Assembly (NCBI RefSeq): GCF_009796785.1
Contig: NZ_CP047026.1
Location: forward strand, 310,001 to 374,000
Length of the DNA: 64,000 nucleotides
Reading direction: 5' to 3'
DNA from: Polaribacter sp. L3A8
Lineage (GTDB): Bacteria > Bacteroidota > Bacteroidia > Flavobacteriales > Flavobacteriaceae
Shown: in pieces, positions 10,174-18,982 of the stretch
Numbering within the stretch: position 1 is the stretch's first letter
Layout: every line of letters starts with the position of its first letter
The notes under the pieces: model-generated
What the model saw: only the letters and a program-made list of their open reading frames with translations
What the model was told of the DNA's origin: nothing
Databases searched by the model: none
Translations under genes and position numbers: made by a program

Positions 10174-11223
10174 TTAAAGAGATTCTCTTTCAATAAAATT
10201 AAAAGGAACTTTTACCTTTCCTCTTTTTTTATGTAAAATCATATCTGCTGCAGTTTCTGCCATAATTTTAAAATCTGTAGACATTACAGTAATACCTAGT
10301 AATTCTTTTAAAGGAGTGTCATTATAAGAAATAATACCTATTTCATCACCTAGTACGTATTCATCTTCTCTTACTTGTTTTACAAGATTTACTAAATCAG
10401 ATTCTTCAATAGTAATAAATAAATCTCCTTTTTTTAAGATCATATCATCATAAACTTCATTTAAAACTTCAAAATCTAATTTATGTTCTACACAGAATTT
10501 TCTAAATCCGTGTAAAATTCTGCGAGGATATGGGTAAATTGCTTTATCAGGATAAATAAGCATAATTTTTTTATACTTTTTTATTTTAGCTATACCTTCA
10601 TTGAGCGCAGAATAGATATCATTTTCAAAATCTTGAAAAACTTCTATACAGTTTTCAATGTCAAGATTTTTCTTAATATTGTCTAAAAGCACTAATTTTT
10701 CTTTGGGTATTTTCTTTATTGCTTTAACTACATTTTCTGTAAAACTAATATGAGTAGAATCATCCGTTTTAAAGTGCGGCATAATAACGTAATAGTCGTA
10801 TGCAGATTTATTTTTATCTAATAAATTTAAAAATAAAGTTTCATCACAATGATATATATGTAAATCGGTATGAGAATTGGCTCCGATAGCATCTATAAAA
10901 TGATTGTAAGTCCTCATTTTATAAGAGCTTAATTTATTTACTAAAAATAAAATATTAACTTTAGATATTAGTTTTGTTCTAGAAATATAATATCCTTTAC
11001 CTCTAATTGAGGTAATAATATTTCGTTCTTTTAAAATGCTATAAGCTTTTTCTACGGTATCTCTAGAAAGGTAAAATTCCTCACTAAACATATTTATGGA
11101 AGGGATTTTTTTATCCATAGTTAAATTTCCAATAGAAATATTATGAATTATTGAATCAATGATTTGCTGGTATTTAGGTACCCTCGAATCTTTGTCAATT
11201 TTTATATATTTAATCATATCCAT
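10174..11223 (-). CDS. GntR-family regulator with sugar-sensing C-domain (first of tandem pair)
   Basis: A 349-residue regulator. Residues 1-77 form a GntR winged helix-turn-helix (VPKYQQIIDSI, then FSEEFYLSRDTVEKAYSILKE and GKGYYI). The rest looks like a periplasmic-binding-protein/LacI-type sensor domain (YYVIMPHFK near residue 150, GIISYNDTPLKELLGITVMST near 310). This architecture is common for Bacteroidota sugar-catabolism regulators. It is a close paralogue of the next gene and reads in the same direction 88 bp after it. No CAGGA-type operator is seen in that gap, so it is probably transcribed from the promoter upstream of 12358. Position between the degradation cluster and the rhamnose operon suggests a rhamnose-related ligand (inference). 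Met3 is an alternative start. Confidence 0.82.
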   Translation of the reverse strand: MDMIKYIKIDKDSRVPKYQQIIDSIIHNISIGNLTMDKKIPSINMFSEEFYLSRDTVEKAYSILKERNIITSIRGKGYYISRTKLISKVNILFLVNKLSSYKMRTYNHFIDAIGANSHTDLHIYHCDETLFLNLLDKNKSAYDYYVIMPHFKTDDSTHISFTENVVKAIKKIPKEKLVLLDNIKKNLDIENCIEVFQDFENDIYSALNEGIAKIKKYKKIMLIYPDKAIYPYPRRILHGFRKFCVEHKLDFEVLNEVYDDMILKKGDLFITIEESDLVNLVKQVREDEYVLGDEIGIISYNDTPLKELLGITVMSTDFKIMAETAADMILHKKRGKVKVPFNFIERESL

Positions 11224-11311
11224 ACTAAAGAAAATTTAATAAATTAAAAATATAACTTTTTCTTAAGAAAAGATAAGTAAAGATCTTTTTTAACAAAAAA
11301 AATGAAGTATT

Positions 11312-12358
11312 CTATAAAGAATTGCGATTTATAAATTTAAAAGGGACTTTAATTTTTCCTTTTTCTTTATTTAAAATCATTTGAGAGGTTATTTCACCCA
11401 TTTTTTTAAAGTTTGTAGAAATAACAGTAATGCCTAAAAGAGCTTTTAGTGGGGTGTCATTATAAGAAATAATCCCCATGTTATTACCTAAGGTAAATTC
11501 TTTTTCTCGTATTTGATCAATTAACTGTACCAAATCATCCTCTTCTATGGTAATAAATAAATCACCGTTTATAAGTACCATATCGTTATAAACTTTGTCT
11601 ATAATATCAAAATCAAAGTTATGTTCTATACAAAATTTTTTAAAACCATGTTTAATCCTTTTTGGATAAGGATATATAGTTTTTTGTGGGTAAATAAGAA
11701 TTAGCTTTTTATATTTTGAAATTTTTTCGAGGCCTTCATTTAAAGCATTGTAGATGTCATTTTCATAATCTTCATAAACTGTTATAATGTTATCATCTAT
11801 AGGAACTTTCCCATTATCCATTATAATAAGTTTATTTTTAGGAATTTTACTAATAGCTTCAGAAACAGCTACAGTAGTACTTGCGTGCTCGTTATCTTTT
11901 GTTTTAAAATGCGGCATAATAACATAATAATCGTATGCTTTTTTATGCTTACTTAATAAATTTAAAAATAAAGATTCATCACAGTGATAAATATGTAAGT
12001 CTACAAAAGAGTTTGGACCCATACTATTTAAGAAAGAATAATAGGTTTCCATTTTATACCAGCTTAATTTATTAATTAGGAATAAAATATTAACTTTAGA
12101 TATTAATTTAGTTCTTGTTACATAAAAACCTTTCCCTTTAATAGAGGTAATTATTTTTCGTTCTTTAAGAATGCTATATGCTTTTTCTACGGTATCTCTA
12201 GAAAGATAAAATTCTTCACTAAATCTATTAATAGAAGTAATTTTTTCATCTATTTTTAAATTTCCTTTAGAGATGTTTTCAATAATTTGGTCAACTATTT
12301 GTTGATACTTTGGTATTCTTGAATTTTCATCAATTTTAATATATTTATATTTTTCCAT
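11312..12358 (-). CDS. GntR-family regulator with sugar-sensing C-domain (second of tandem pair)
   Basis: A 348-residue paralogue of the protein at 10174-11223, with the same layout: GntR winged helix (FSEEFYLSRDTVEKAYSILK, near residues 45-65) and sensor domain ending in GIISYNDTPLKALLGITVIST. The two share most residues across both domains, marking a gene duplication. The gene is divergent from the rhamnose operon. Its predicted promoter (12457-12511) carries three CCTG/CAGG repeats in the same arrangement as the promoters of the rha operon, lutABC and the transporter, so autoregulation is likely. Which of the two proteins binds the sites cannot be told from sequence. The 5' untranslated leader would be about 90 nt. 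Confidence 0.84.
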   Translation of the reverse strand: MEKYKYIKIDENSRIPKYQQIVDQIIENISKGNLKIDEKITSINRFSEEFYLSRDTVEKAYSILKERKIITSIKGKGFYVTRTKLISKVNILFLINKLSWYKMETYYSFLNSMGPNSFVDLHIYHCDESLFLNLLSKHKKAYDYYVIMPHFKTKDNEHASTTVAVSEAISKIPKNKLIIMDNGKVPIDDNIITVYEDYENDIYNALNEGLEKISKYKKLILIYPQKTIYPYPKRIKHGFKKFCIEHNFDFDIIDKVYNDMVLINGDLFITIEEDDLVQLIDQIREKEFTLGNNMGIISYNDTPLKALLGITVISTNFKKMGEITSQMILNKEKGKIKVPFKFINRNSL

Positions 12359-12456
12359 GTGTGTTCCTTTATAAATATTTAACTTGTTGTTATCAACTAT
12401 AGAAGTGAAATATTACATTATAACAGAATAACTTTTGTAAATTTCAATATTTAACC

Positions 12457-12511
12457 CAAAATTAACTTTAAAGTAGACTTAAAGAGTCCTGCACTAACCT
12501 GTACTATCCTG
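12457..12511 (-). promoter_or_regulatory. Predicted gntR promoter with triple 10-bp operator repeat
   Basis: On the + strand CCTG occurs at 12488, 12498 and 12508, exactly 10 bp apart; on the - strand these read as CAGGATAGTA, CAGGTTAGTG and CAGGACTC. From the last CAGG, 23 bp separate it from TAATTTTG (complement of 12464-12457), a match to the Bacteroidota -7 box TAnnTTTG. The same spacing recurs at 12696, 23247 and 23400. Between this site and the rha promoter (12512-12685) the sequence is plain AT-rich DNA in which I see nothing else. Confidence 0.6.
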
Positions 12512-12685
12512 TTTTATTTGTTGAGTCCAATGATATAGAGAAGTATAGCTCTTTTTTTTTATTTATAATGCTCTTAAATAAATAAGTTGTATAAATTAAT
12601 TAAGTAGAAAATTTTGTAAATTTTATCTTCAAATAATATAAAAACAATAAAATATCTAAATTTATAAGCATAATCTATGCGGACA

Positions 12686-12730
12686 CGGTACAGTACAGGA
12701 TACAAAAGTTTGCTATGAGATATATTTTTG
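12686..12730 (+). promoter_or_regulatory. Predicted rha operon promoter with CAGGA operator
   Basis: CAGGATAC begins at 12696, preceded ten bases earlier by the degenerate copy CGGTACAGTA. After a 23-bp gap comes TATTTTTG (12723-12730), a full match to TAnnTTTG. The leader to the ATG at 12761 would be about 25 nt. No TTTG box sits at the usual -33 distance; the operator lies slightly upstream of where it would be, so the regulator may substitute for it or block it. Confidence 0.6.
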
Positions 12731-12760
12731 ATGTAATATTTTTATAACTAAGAAACCAAT

Positions 12761-14866
12761 ATGGAAAATAAAACAAAAACTTTTAATTACGTAGATTACT
12801 TATGGGACGAAGAAAAGGCATTATCATTTGGAGATAACCAAGTTGATTTGTTTTTATATAGATCAAATATTTTAGGAGCCGATTTAAGAATTACAAATTA
12901 CGGAGGTGGTAACACTAGTTGTAGAACTACAGAAAAAGACCCACTTACAAACGAAGAGGTAGAGGTAATGTGGATAAAAGGTTCTGGTGGAGATATAGGA
13001 ACTTTAAACAGAAGTGGTATTGCGGGGATTTATACAAACCGATTACGCGATTTAAAAAATGTTTACGGAGGTTTAGAAGATGAAGATAGAATGGTTGGAT
13101 TATTTAACCACTGTATTTTCGATTTAGATAGTAAAGCACCTTCTATAGATACTCCTTTACATGGTTTATTACCATTTGCACATATAGATCACTTGCATCC
13201 AGATGCTTTAATAGCAGTTGCTGCAGCAAAAGACAGTGAAAAAGTTACCAAAGAAATTTGGGGAGACACTATGGGATGGGTGCCTTGGCAACGTCCTGGG
13301 TTTGATTTAGGTCTTCAAATAGAAAAATGTTTAGAAGACAATCCTGGTATTAGAGGAATTGTTTTAGGGTCTCATGGTTTATTTACTTGGGGAGATACAT
13401 CTTACGAATGTTATGTAAATAGTTTGGAAGTTATTGAAATGGCTTCTGAATTTATAGAAAAAAAGATAAAAGAAAAAGGAAGCGTTTTTGGTGGTCAAAA
13501 ATTAGAAAGCTTACCTAAAGAAGAGCGTTTAGAAAAAGCGGCTCAAATAATGCCTTTGTTAAGAGGTTTGTGTTCTTCAGAAAACAGAATGATTGGTCAT
13601 TTTTCTGACACAGAAGTTGTTTTGGAATATATTAATAGTAATGATTTAGAAAGATTAGCTCCTATGGGAACATCTTGTCCAGATCACTTCTTGCGTACAA
13701 AAATTCAACCTTTAGTTTTAACGTTAGATAAAAACGAAGATTTATCTGATGCAGCTGCAATTCTTAAAAAGTTAGAGCCTGCTTTTGCAGCTTACAGACA
13801 AGAGTACTTAGACTATTACAATACTTGTAAAAAAGAAAATAGCCCTGCAGTTAGAGATGCAAACCCAGTAATTATTATTTACCCAGGAGTAGGGATGTTT
13901 AGTTTTGCAAAAAATAAGCAAACAACTCGTGTAGCAAACGAATTTTATATCAATGCTATTAATGTAATGCGTGGAGCAGAAGCAATTACTTCTTACACGT
14001 CATTACCAAGACAAGAAGCTTTTGATATTGAATATTGGTTATTAGAAGAGGCAAAATTACAACGTATGCCAAAAGAACAACCTTTATCTCGTAAAGTAGC
14101 ATTAGTTACAGGAGCTGGTGGAGGAATTGGTAAAGCAATTGCAGATAAATTAGCAGCCGAAGGAGCAAATATTGTTTTAACGGATATTAATGAAGAAAGT
14201 TTAGTTAAAGCAAACGCAACTTATAAAAGAGATGTTTCTACTTATGCTATTTGTGATGTAACAAATACAGACTCTATTGCATCTGCTTATAAAAAAGCAT
14301 GTATAGAATTTGGTGGTGTAGATATTATTGTACACAGTGCAGGTTTAGCAATTTCTAAAGCATTAGAAGATACTACTGATAAAGATTGGAATATTTTACA
14401 AAGTATTTTAGTAAAAGGTCAGTTTGATTTAGCAAAACAAGCTACTGCAATTATGCGTAAACAAGGTCTTGGAGGAGATTATATTGCCATAGCAAGTAAA
14501 AATGGTTTGGTAGCAGGACCAAATAATGTAGCTTACGGAACTGCAAAAGCAGCACAACAGCACATGGTACGTTTATTAGCTGCAGAGTTAGGAAAAGATA
14601 AAATTAGAGTAAACACAGTAAACCCTGATGGAGTTATTGTAGGTAGTAAAATTTGGGAAGGTGCTTGGGCAGAAGGTAGAGCAAAAGCAAATGGAATTAC
14701 CGTAGAAGAATTGCCAGCATTTTATGCAAAAAGAAATCTATTAAATGAAATTATTACCCCAGATGATATTGCAAACGGAGTATTTTCTTTAGTAGGAATT
14801 CTAGATAAATCTACAGGAAACATTATAAATGTTGATGGTGGTATGGCAAATGCCTTTGTTAGATAG
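12761..14866 (+). CDS. Bifunctional rhamnulose-1-phosphate aldolase / short-chain dehydrogenase
   Basis: A 701-residue fusion. The N-terminal part (to about 400) is a class II aldolase domain (NYGGGNTSCR near 45-55, then HIDHLHPDALIAVAAAK with zinc-type histidines, and VLGSHGLFTWG). The C-terminal part (about 440-701) is an SDR Rossmann domain with VTGAGGGIGKAIA near 449-461, the AYGTAK catalytic Tyr/Lys near 591/595, and a VDGGMANAFVR end. The length matches the RhaEW-type enzymes of rhizobia, bacilli and Bacteroidota. The aldolase splits rhamnulose-1-phosphate to dihydroxyacetone phosphate and L-lactaldehyde; the dehydrogenase half is thought to act on lactaldehyde. It is the first gene of the operon, behind the operator-linked promoter at 12686-12730. 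Confidence 0.9.
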   Translation: MENKTKTFNYVDYLWDEEKALSFGDNQVDLFLYRSNILGADLRITNYGGGNTSCRTTEKDPLTNEEVEVMWIKGSGGDIGTLNRSGIAGIYTNRLRDLKNVYGGLEDEDRMVGLFNHCIFDLDSKAPSIDTPLHGLLPFAHIDHLHPDALIAVAAAKDSEKVTKEIWGDTMGWVPWQRPGFDLGLQIEKCLEDNPGIRGIVLGSHGLFTWGDTSYECYVNSLEVIEMASEFIEKKIKEKGSVFGGQKLESLPKEERLEKAAQIMPLLRGLCSSENRMIGHFSDTEVVLEYINSNDLERLAPMGTSCPDHFLRTKIQPLVLTLDKNEDLSDAAAILKKLEPAFAAYRQEYLDYYNTCKKENSPAVRDANPVIIIYPGVGMFSFAKNKQTTRVANEFYINAINVMRGAEAITSYTSLPRQEAFDIEYWLLEEAKLQRMPKEQPLSRKVALVTGAGGGIGKAIADKLAAEGANIVLTDINEESLVKANATYKRDVSTYAICDVTNTDSIASAYKKACIEFGGVDIIVHSAGLAISKALEDTTDKDWNILQSILVKGQFDLAKQATAIMRKQGLGGDYIAIASKNGLVAGPNNVAYGTAKAAQQHMVRLLAAELGKDKIRVNTVNPDGVIVGSKIWEGAWAEGRAKANGITVEELPAFYAKRNLLNEIITPDDIANGVFSLVGILDKSTGNIINVDGGMANAFVR

Positions 14867-14892
14867 TAAAAAAAAAGTAATTTATAAATAGA

Positions 14893-14933
14893 AAAAAGCT
14901 TTTATAAATTCAATGTTTATAAAAGTTTTTTTT
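14893..14933 (+). terminator. Intra-operon hairpin with U tract (attenuator-like)
   Basis: CTTTTATAAA (14899-14908) and TTTATAAAAG (14916-14925) pair around a 7-nt loop, followed directly by a run of eight T (14926-14933) and preceded by an A run that extends the stem. This is a standard intrinsic-terminator shape, but it lies between the first and second genes of the rha operon, so partial termination would raise expression of the aldolase fusion over the downstream genes. Confidence 0.6.
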
Positions 14934-14947
14934 GTAAGAATTAAAAC

Positions 14948-16228
14948 ATGAAAGTAAGTAAAGAGCAAATCTTTGAGTACAACAAAAAAGGGTTAGAAAA
15001 TCATTCAGAAAAATTAGATTTTCTTGCAGGACAGTTAACAAAAAAAGGACATGATGTAGCAAGCATCGTTTCTAAATTATCAGAATTTCAAGTAGCAATT
15101 CCTAGTTGGGCATTAGGTGCTGGAGGAACACGTTTTGGTAGGTTTTCTCATTTTGGAGAACCATCTACACTAGAACAAAAAATAGAAGATGTAGGGGTTT
15201 TACACAGTTTAACTCAAACTGCAGGAGCTGTATCTTTACATATTCCTTGGGATGTTCCTTCTGATTATGCAGCAATTAAAGAAAAGGCAGATGGTTTAAA
15301 TATTAAATTTGATGCTATTAATTCTAATACTTTTCAAGATCAAAAAGACGCAAAAGAAAGTTATAAGTTTGGCTCATTAAGTAACACAAGTCAGGCTGCT
15401 AGAGAACAAGCAATTCAACATAATTTAGATGTTATAAAAATTGGAGACAAATTAGGATCTAAAAGTTTAACGGTTTGGTTAGCAGATGGTTCTTGTTTTC
15501 CTGGTCAAAATAATTTTCAAACAGCTTTTCAAAACACACAAAACAGTTTAATAGAAATTTATAAAGGTTTACCAGATGATTGGAAATTGTTAATAGAATA
15601 TAAACCTTTCGAACCAAATTTCTATAGCACTGTTATACAAGATTGGGGAGCTTCTTTAATGTTAGCTAATGGTTGTGGAGACAAAGCATTTACGTTAGTA
15701 GATTTAGGACACCATTTACCAAATAGTAATATAGAACAAATTGTTTCTATTTTACAACTAAAAGGAAAATTAGGTGGTTTCCACTTTAATGATAGTAAAT
15801 ACGGAGATGATGATTTAACCGTTGGTAGTATTAAACCTTATGCATTATTTTTAATCTTTAATGAATTGGTTTATGGTATGGAAAACAATCCTCAAAACCC
15901 AGATTTAGCGTGGATGATTGATGCGAGTCATAATATTAAAGATCCATTAGAAGATTTAATTCAATCTTTAGAAGCAATTCAAGAAGCATATGCAAAAGCA
16001 CTTTTAGTAGATCAAAATTTATTAAGAGCTGCACAAGAAGCAAATGACGTTGTTAAATGTCAAGAAATTCTTCAAGGAGCATACAGAACAGATGTACGTC
16101 CATTAATAGAAAAAGCACGTTTAAACACAGGTGGAGTTATAAGCCCTATAAATGCTTATAGAAGTTTTAATGTAAGAGAAGAGCTTATTAAAGAAAGAGG
16201 TAGAAATACAGTTGCTACTGGTCTATAA
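14948..16228 (+). CDS. rhaI: L-rhamnose isomerase (TIM-barrel sugar isomerase)
   Basis: A 426-residue xylose-isomerase-like TIM barrel. Metal and substrate motifs appear in the expected order: LLIEYKPFEPNFYST (near 218-232, Glu ligand), FTLVDLGHHLPNSN (near 250, Asp/His) and GGFHFNDSKYGDDDL (near 277-291, His/Asp). This fits the RhaI class found in rhizobia, Pseudomonas and Bacteroidota rather than E. coli RhaA. It interconverts L-rhamnose and L-rhamnulose in the cytoplasm, the first step of the pathway. The next gene follows 9 bp after the stop. Isomerases of this family can accept other sugars, but the operon argues for rhamnose. Confidence 0.88.
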   Translation: MKVSKEQIFEYNKKGLENHSEKLDFLAGQLTKKGHDVASIVSKLSEFQVAIPSWALGAGGTRFGRFSHFGEPSTLEQKIEDVGVLHSLTQTAGAVSLHIPWDVPSDYAAIKEKADGLNIKFDAINSNTFQDQKDAKESYKFGSLSNTSQAAREQAIQHNLDVIKIGDKLGSKSLTVWLADGSCFPGQNNFQTAFQNTQNSLIEIYKGLPDDWKLLIEYKPFEPNFYSTVIQDWGASLMLANGCGDKAFTLVDLGHHLPNSNIEQIVSILQLKGKLGGFHFNDSKYGDDDLTVGSIKPYALFLIFNELVYGMENNPQNPDLAWMIDASHNIKDPLEDLIQSLEAIQEAYAKALLVDQNLLRAAQEANDVVKCQEILQGAYRTDVRPLIEKARLNTGGVISPINAYRSFNVREELIKERGRNTVATGL

Positions 16229-16237
16229 TATTTATTT

Positions 16238-17614
16238 ATGAAACAAAAAGTAACCGCTGTTTTTGATATAGGAAAAACGAATAAAAAGTTTTTCCTATTT
16301 GACAAAGACTTTAAAGAAGTTCATAAAGAATATATCTCTTTTGATGAAATTCTTGATGAAGATGGGCATCCTACAGAAAATTTACCTGCATTACAAAAAT
16401 GGTTAAAAGAAGTTTTTGATAGAATTTTAAAGGCAGAAGAATTTAGCGTTAAAGCAATTAATTTTTCTACCTATGGAGCCAGTTTTGTTCATATTGATGA
16501 AGATGGTAAGGCATTAACTCCTTTGTATAATTATACAAAGGAAATTGATGATAAAGTAGTTGATGATTTTTATAAAAAATATGGTCCAGAATTAGAGCTT
16601 ACAAGAACAAGTGGTGCACCAAAATCTGGCTTATTAAACTCTGGGATGCAGTTGTATTGGTTAAAACATACAAAACCAGAAATTTTTAAAAAAATTAAAT
16701 ATTCACTTCATTTACCACAATACTTAAGTTTTATTTTTACAGGTATTCCGTTAAGTGAATATACAAGTATAGGTTGCCATACTTCTTTATGGAATTATGA
16801 AACCAAAGATTATCAAGACTGGGTATATAAAGAAGGAATTAATAAAATACTACCACCACTTGTTTCTACAGAAACAAGCGTAAATATTAATTACAATGGT
16901 AAAAGAATTAAAATAGGTGTTGGTATACATGATAGTTCATCGGCACTTTTGCCTTATGTTAGAAGTGTAAAAAAACCTTTTGTATTAGTATCAACAGGTA
17001 CTTGGAGCATTGCTTTAAACCCTTTTACAGATACTCCTTTAACAGAAAGTGATGTAACGTCTGGTTGTATAAATTATATGAGAATTAATGGAAAGCCCGT
17101 AAAGTCTTCTCGTTTATTTTTAGGTAACGAATATAAGATTCAAGTAACAAAATTAACAGAAAAGTATAAGGTAGATAAAGACTATCATAAAACTGTAGAT
17201 TTTGATTTTGATGTATATTCAGAAATCATGAAAAATTTTCAGCATGTATTTAAATGGGAGTCGTTTTCTGATAAAAATATGCCTGTAAAAACATCTTACT
17301 CATATTCTAATTTTGAGCAAGCTTATCATCATCTAATGATAGAGTTGGTACAACTGCAAGTACAAAGTATAAATAGAATTGCAGATACTCACAAAATTGA
17401 TAGACTCTATATTGATGGAGGTTTTACAGATAATGATTTATATATAAAATTATTATCGCATTATTTAAGAGGTATGAAATTAAGAACTACTAAAGCTTCT
17501 TTAGGGTCTGCTTTGGGTGCAGCAATTTCAATATCAGATACAAAATTAAATTCTAAATTTTTAAAAGAAAATTACGCATTAAAAAAACATGTGCCATTTA
17601 TTATTAGTGGCTAA
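16238..17614 (+). CDS. FGGY-family carbohydrate kinase, probable rhamnulokinase
   Basis: A 458-residue two-domain sugar kinase. The FGGY N-domain opens with VFDIGKTNKKFFLFD (residues 5-19), the phosphate-binding loop; GVGIHDSSSALLPY and VSTGTWSIALNPF (near 228-265) carry the conserved Asp and the ATP-domain motif, and LYIDGGFTDNDLYIKLL lies near 390. It would phosphorylate rhamnulose at O1. The position between isomerase and aldolase genes supports rhamnulokinase over other FGGY kinases; the sequence alone does not fix the substrate. The start follows the isomerase stop by 9 bp. Confidence 0.85.
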   Translation: MKQKVTAVFDIGKTNKKFFLFDKDFKEVHKEYISFDEILDEDGHPTENLPALQKWLKEVFDRILKAEEFSVKAINFSTYGASFVHIDEDGKALTPLYNYTKEIDDKVVDDFYKKYGPELELTRTSGAPKSGLLNSGMQLYWLKHTKPEIFKKIKYSLHLPQYLSFIFTGIPLSEYTSIGCHTSLWNYETKDYQDWVYKEGINKILPPLVSTETSVNINYNGKRIKIGVGIHDSSSALLPYVRSVKKPFVLVSTGTWSIALNPFTDTPLTESDVTSGCINYMRINGKPVKSSRLFLGNEYKIQVTKLTEKYKVDKDYHKTVDFDFDVYSEIMKNFQHVFKWESFSDKNMPVKTSYSYSNFEQAYHHLMIELVQLQVQSINRIADTHKIDRLYIDGGFTDNDLYIKLLSHYLRGMKLRTTKASLGSALGAAISISDTKLNSKFLKENYALKKHVPFIISG

Positions 17615-17651
17615 GTTTATTAAAGTATCAAATCTAACAAAAAAATAAAAA

Positions 17652-18941
17652 ATGTCTAAGAACATAAAATTAATTCACCCAAGAGATCAAATTACAGAAA
17701 TAATAAGTAGAATTTATAAAAGAGGTATGACAACCACTTCTGGTGGTAATATTTCTATTATAGATGATCAAGGAGATATTTGGGTAACTCCATCTGCAGT
17801 TGATAAAGGTTCTTTAAGGGCTTCAGATATTATTTGTGTTAAAAAAGATGGTACTATTTTAGGTAAACATAAACCATCTTCAGAATTTCCTTTTCACAAA
17901 GCAATTTACGAATCTAGACCAGATATTAAATCTGTAATTCATGCACATCCACCAGCATTAGTTTCTTTTAGTATTGTACGTCAAATACCAAATACAAATA
18001 TTATTTCTCAAGCAAGACATATTTGTGGGCCAATTGGTTATGCAAAGTATGAGCTTCCTGGTAGTGAAGATTTGGGAAAAGTTATTGGCGAAGAGTTTAA
18101 AAAAGGCTTTAAAGCTATTATTATGGAAAATCACGGAACTGTTTTAGGTGGAAGTGATTTAACAGATGCTTATGAGCGTTTTGAAGCTTTAGAGTTTTGT
18201 GCAAGTACCATTTTATATGGTTCTCAAATAGGTACACCAAAGTATTTAACAGATGCACAAATAGATGAATTTGAAACGCAAGCAAAAGGTGTTTTGCCAG
18301 AAATGGAAGAAACAGTATACACTTCTGAAGAGGTAGAAAAAAGACTTGAAATCTGTAATATTGTTAAACGTTCTTGTGAACAAGGTTTAATGATTAGTTC
18401 TTACGGTACCGTTTCTATGAGATGGAATGAAAATGATTTTTTAATTACCCCAACTGGTTTAAATAGATGGGATATTGATGTTGATGATATTGTACAAATT
18501 AAAGGAGGAAAAAGAGAAGCAGGTAAAGTACCTAGTAGAGCTTCTTGGATTCATCAAGAAATTTACAACCGTAACCCAGATGTAAACTCTATTATTATGA
18601 CACAATCTCCATATTTAATGGCTTTTGGTGTAACAGGTGAGTATTTAAATGTAAGAACAATACCAGAAAGTTGGATCTTTTTACAAGATATAAATACGGT
18701 AAAATATGGTAATCATTTTAGAAAGAATAACAATTCGGAAATGGTTGATAATTGTGCTACAGCATTAATAATTGAAAATGATTCTGTAATTATTACTGGA
18801 GATAAATTATTACAAACATTCGATTATTTAGAAGTAGCAGAATTTAGTGCAAAGTCAATAGTTTTAGGAAACTCTCTAGGTAAAATGGTTCCAATTAATG
18901 ATGATCAAGTAGAAGAATTAAGAAAGAAGTTTTTAGGATAA
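17652..18941 (+). CDS. Tandem class II aldolase: active N-half, degenerate C-half
   Basis: A 429-residue protein made of two class II aldolase/adducin domains. The first (1-~215) has full motifs: TTSGGNISI, a Glu in PSSEFPFHKAIYE, zinc histidines in HAHPP (about 97 and 99) and MENHGTVLGG (His about 161). The second (about 230-429) keeps the fold (SSYGTVSMRW, LITPTGLNRWDI, IHQEIYNRNPDVNSII) but HAHPP is replaced by MTQSPY and the downstream His by VIITGDKLL, so it cannot hold the same zinc. The family acts on fuculose- or rhamnulose-1-phosphate. The job of a second aldolase beside the fused one is unclear: an alternative substrate, or a stereochemical variant of the same step. The inert half may be structural or regulatory. 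Confidence 0.82.
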   Translation: MSKNIKLIHPRDQITEIISRIYKRGMTTTSGGNISIIDDQGDIWVTPSAVDKGSLRASDIICVKKDGTILGKHKPSSEFPFHKAIYESRPDIKSVIHAHPPALVSFSIVRQIPNTNIISQARHICGPIGYAKYELPGSEDLGKVIGEEFKKGFKAIIMENHGTVLGGSDLTDAYERFEALEFCASTILYGSQIGTPKYLTDAQIDEFETQAKGVLPEMEETVYTSEEVEKRLEICNIVKRSCEQGLMISSYGTVSMRWNENDFLITPTGLNRWDIDVDDIVQIKGGKREAGKVPSRASWIHQEIYNRNPDVNSIIMTQSPYLMAFGVTGEYLNVRTIPESWIFLQDINTVKYGNHFRKNNNSEMVDNCATALIIENDSVIITGDKLLQTFDYLEVAEFSAKSIVLGNSLGKMVPINDDQVEELRKKFLG

Positions 18942-18982
18942 TAACTTTTTTAGTAAAAAAGAATTAACAATAACAAAATTAC

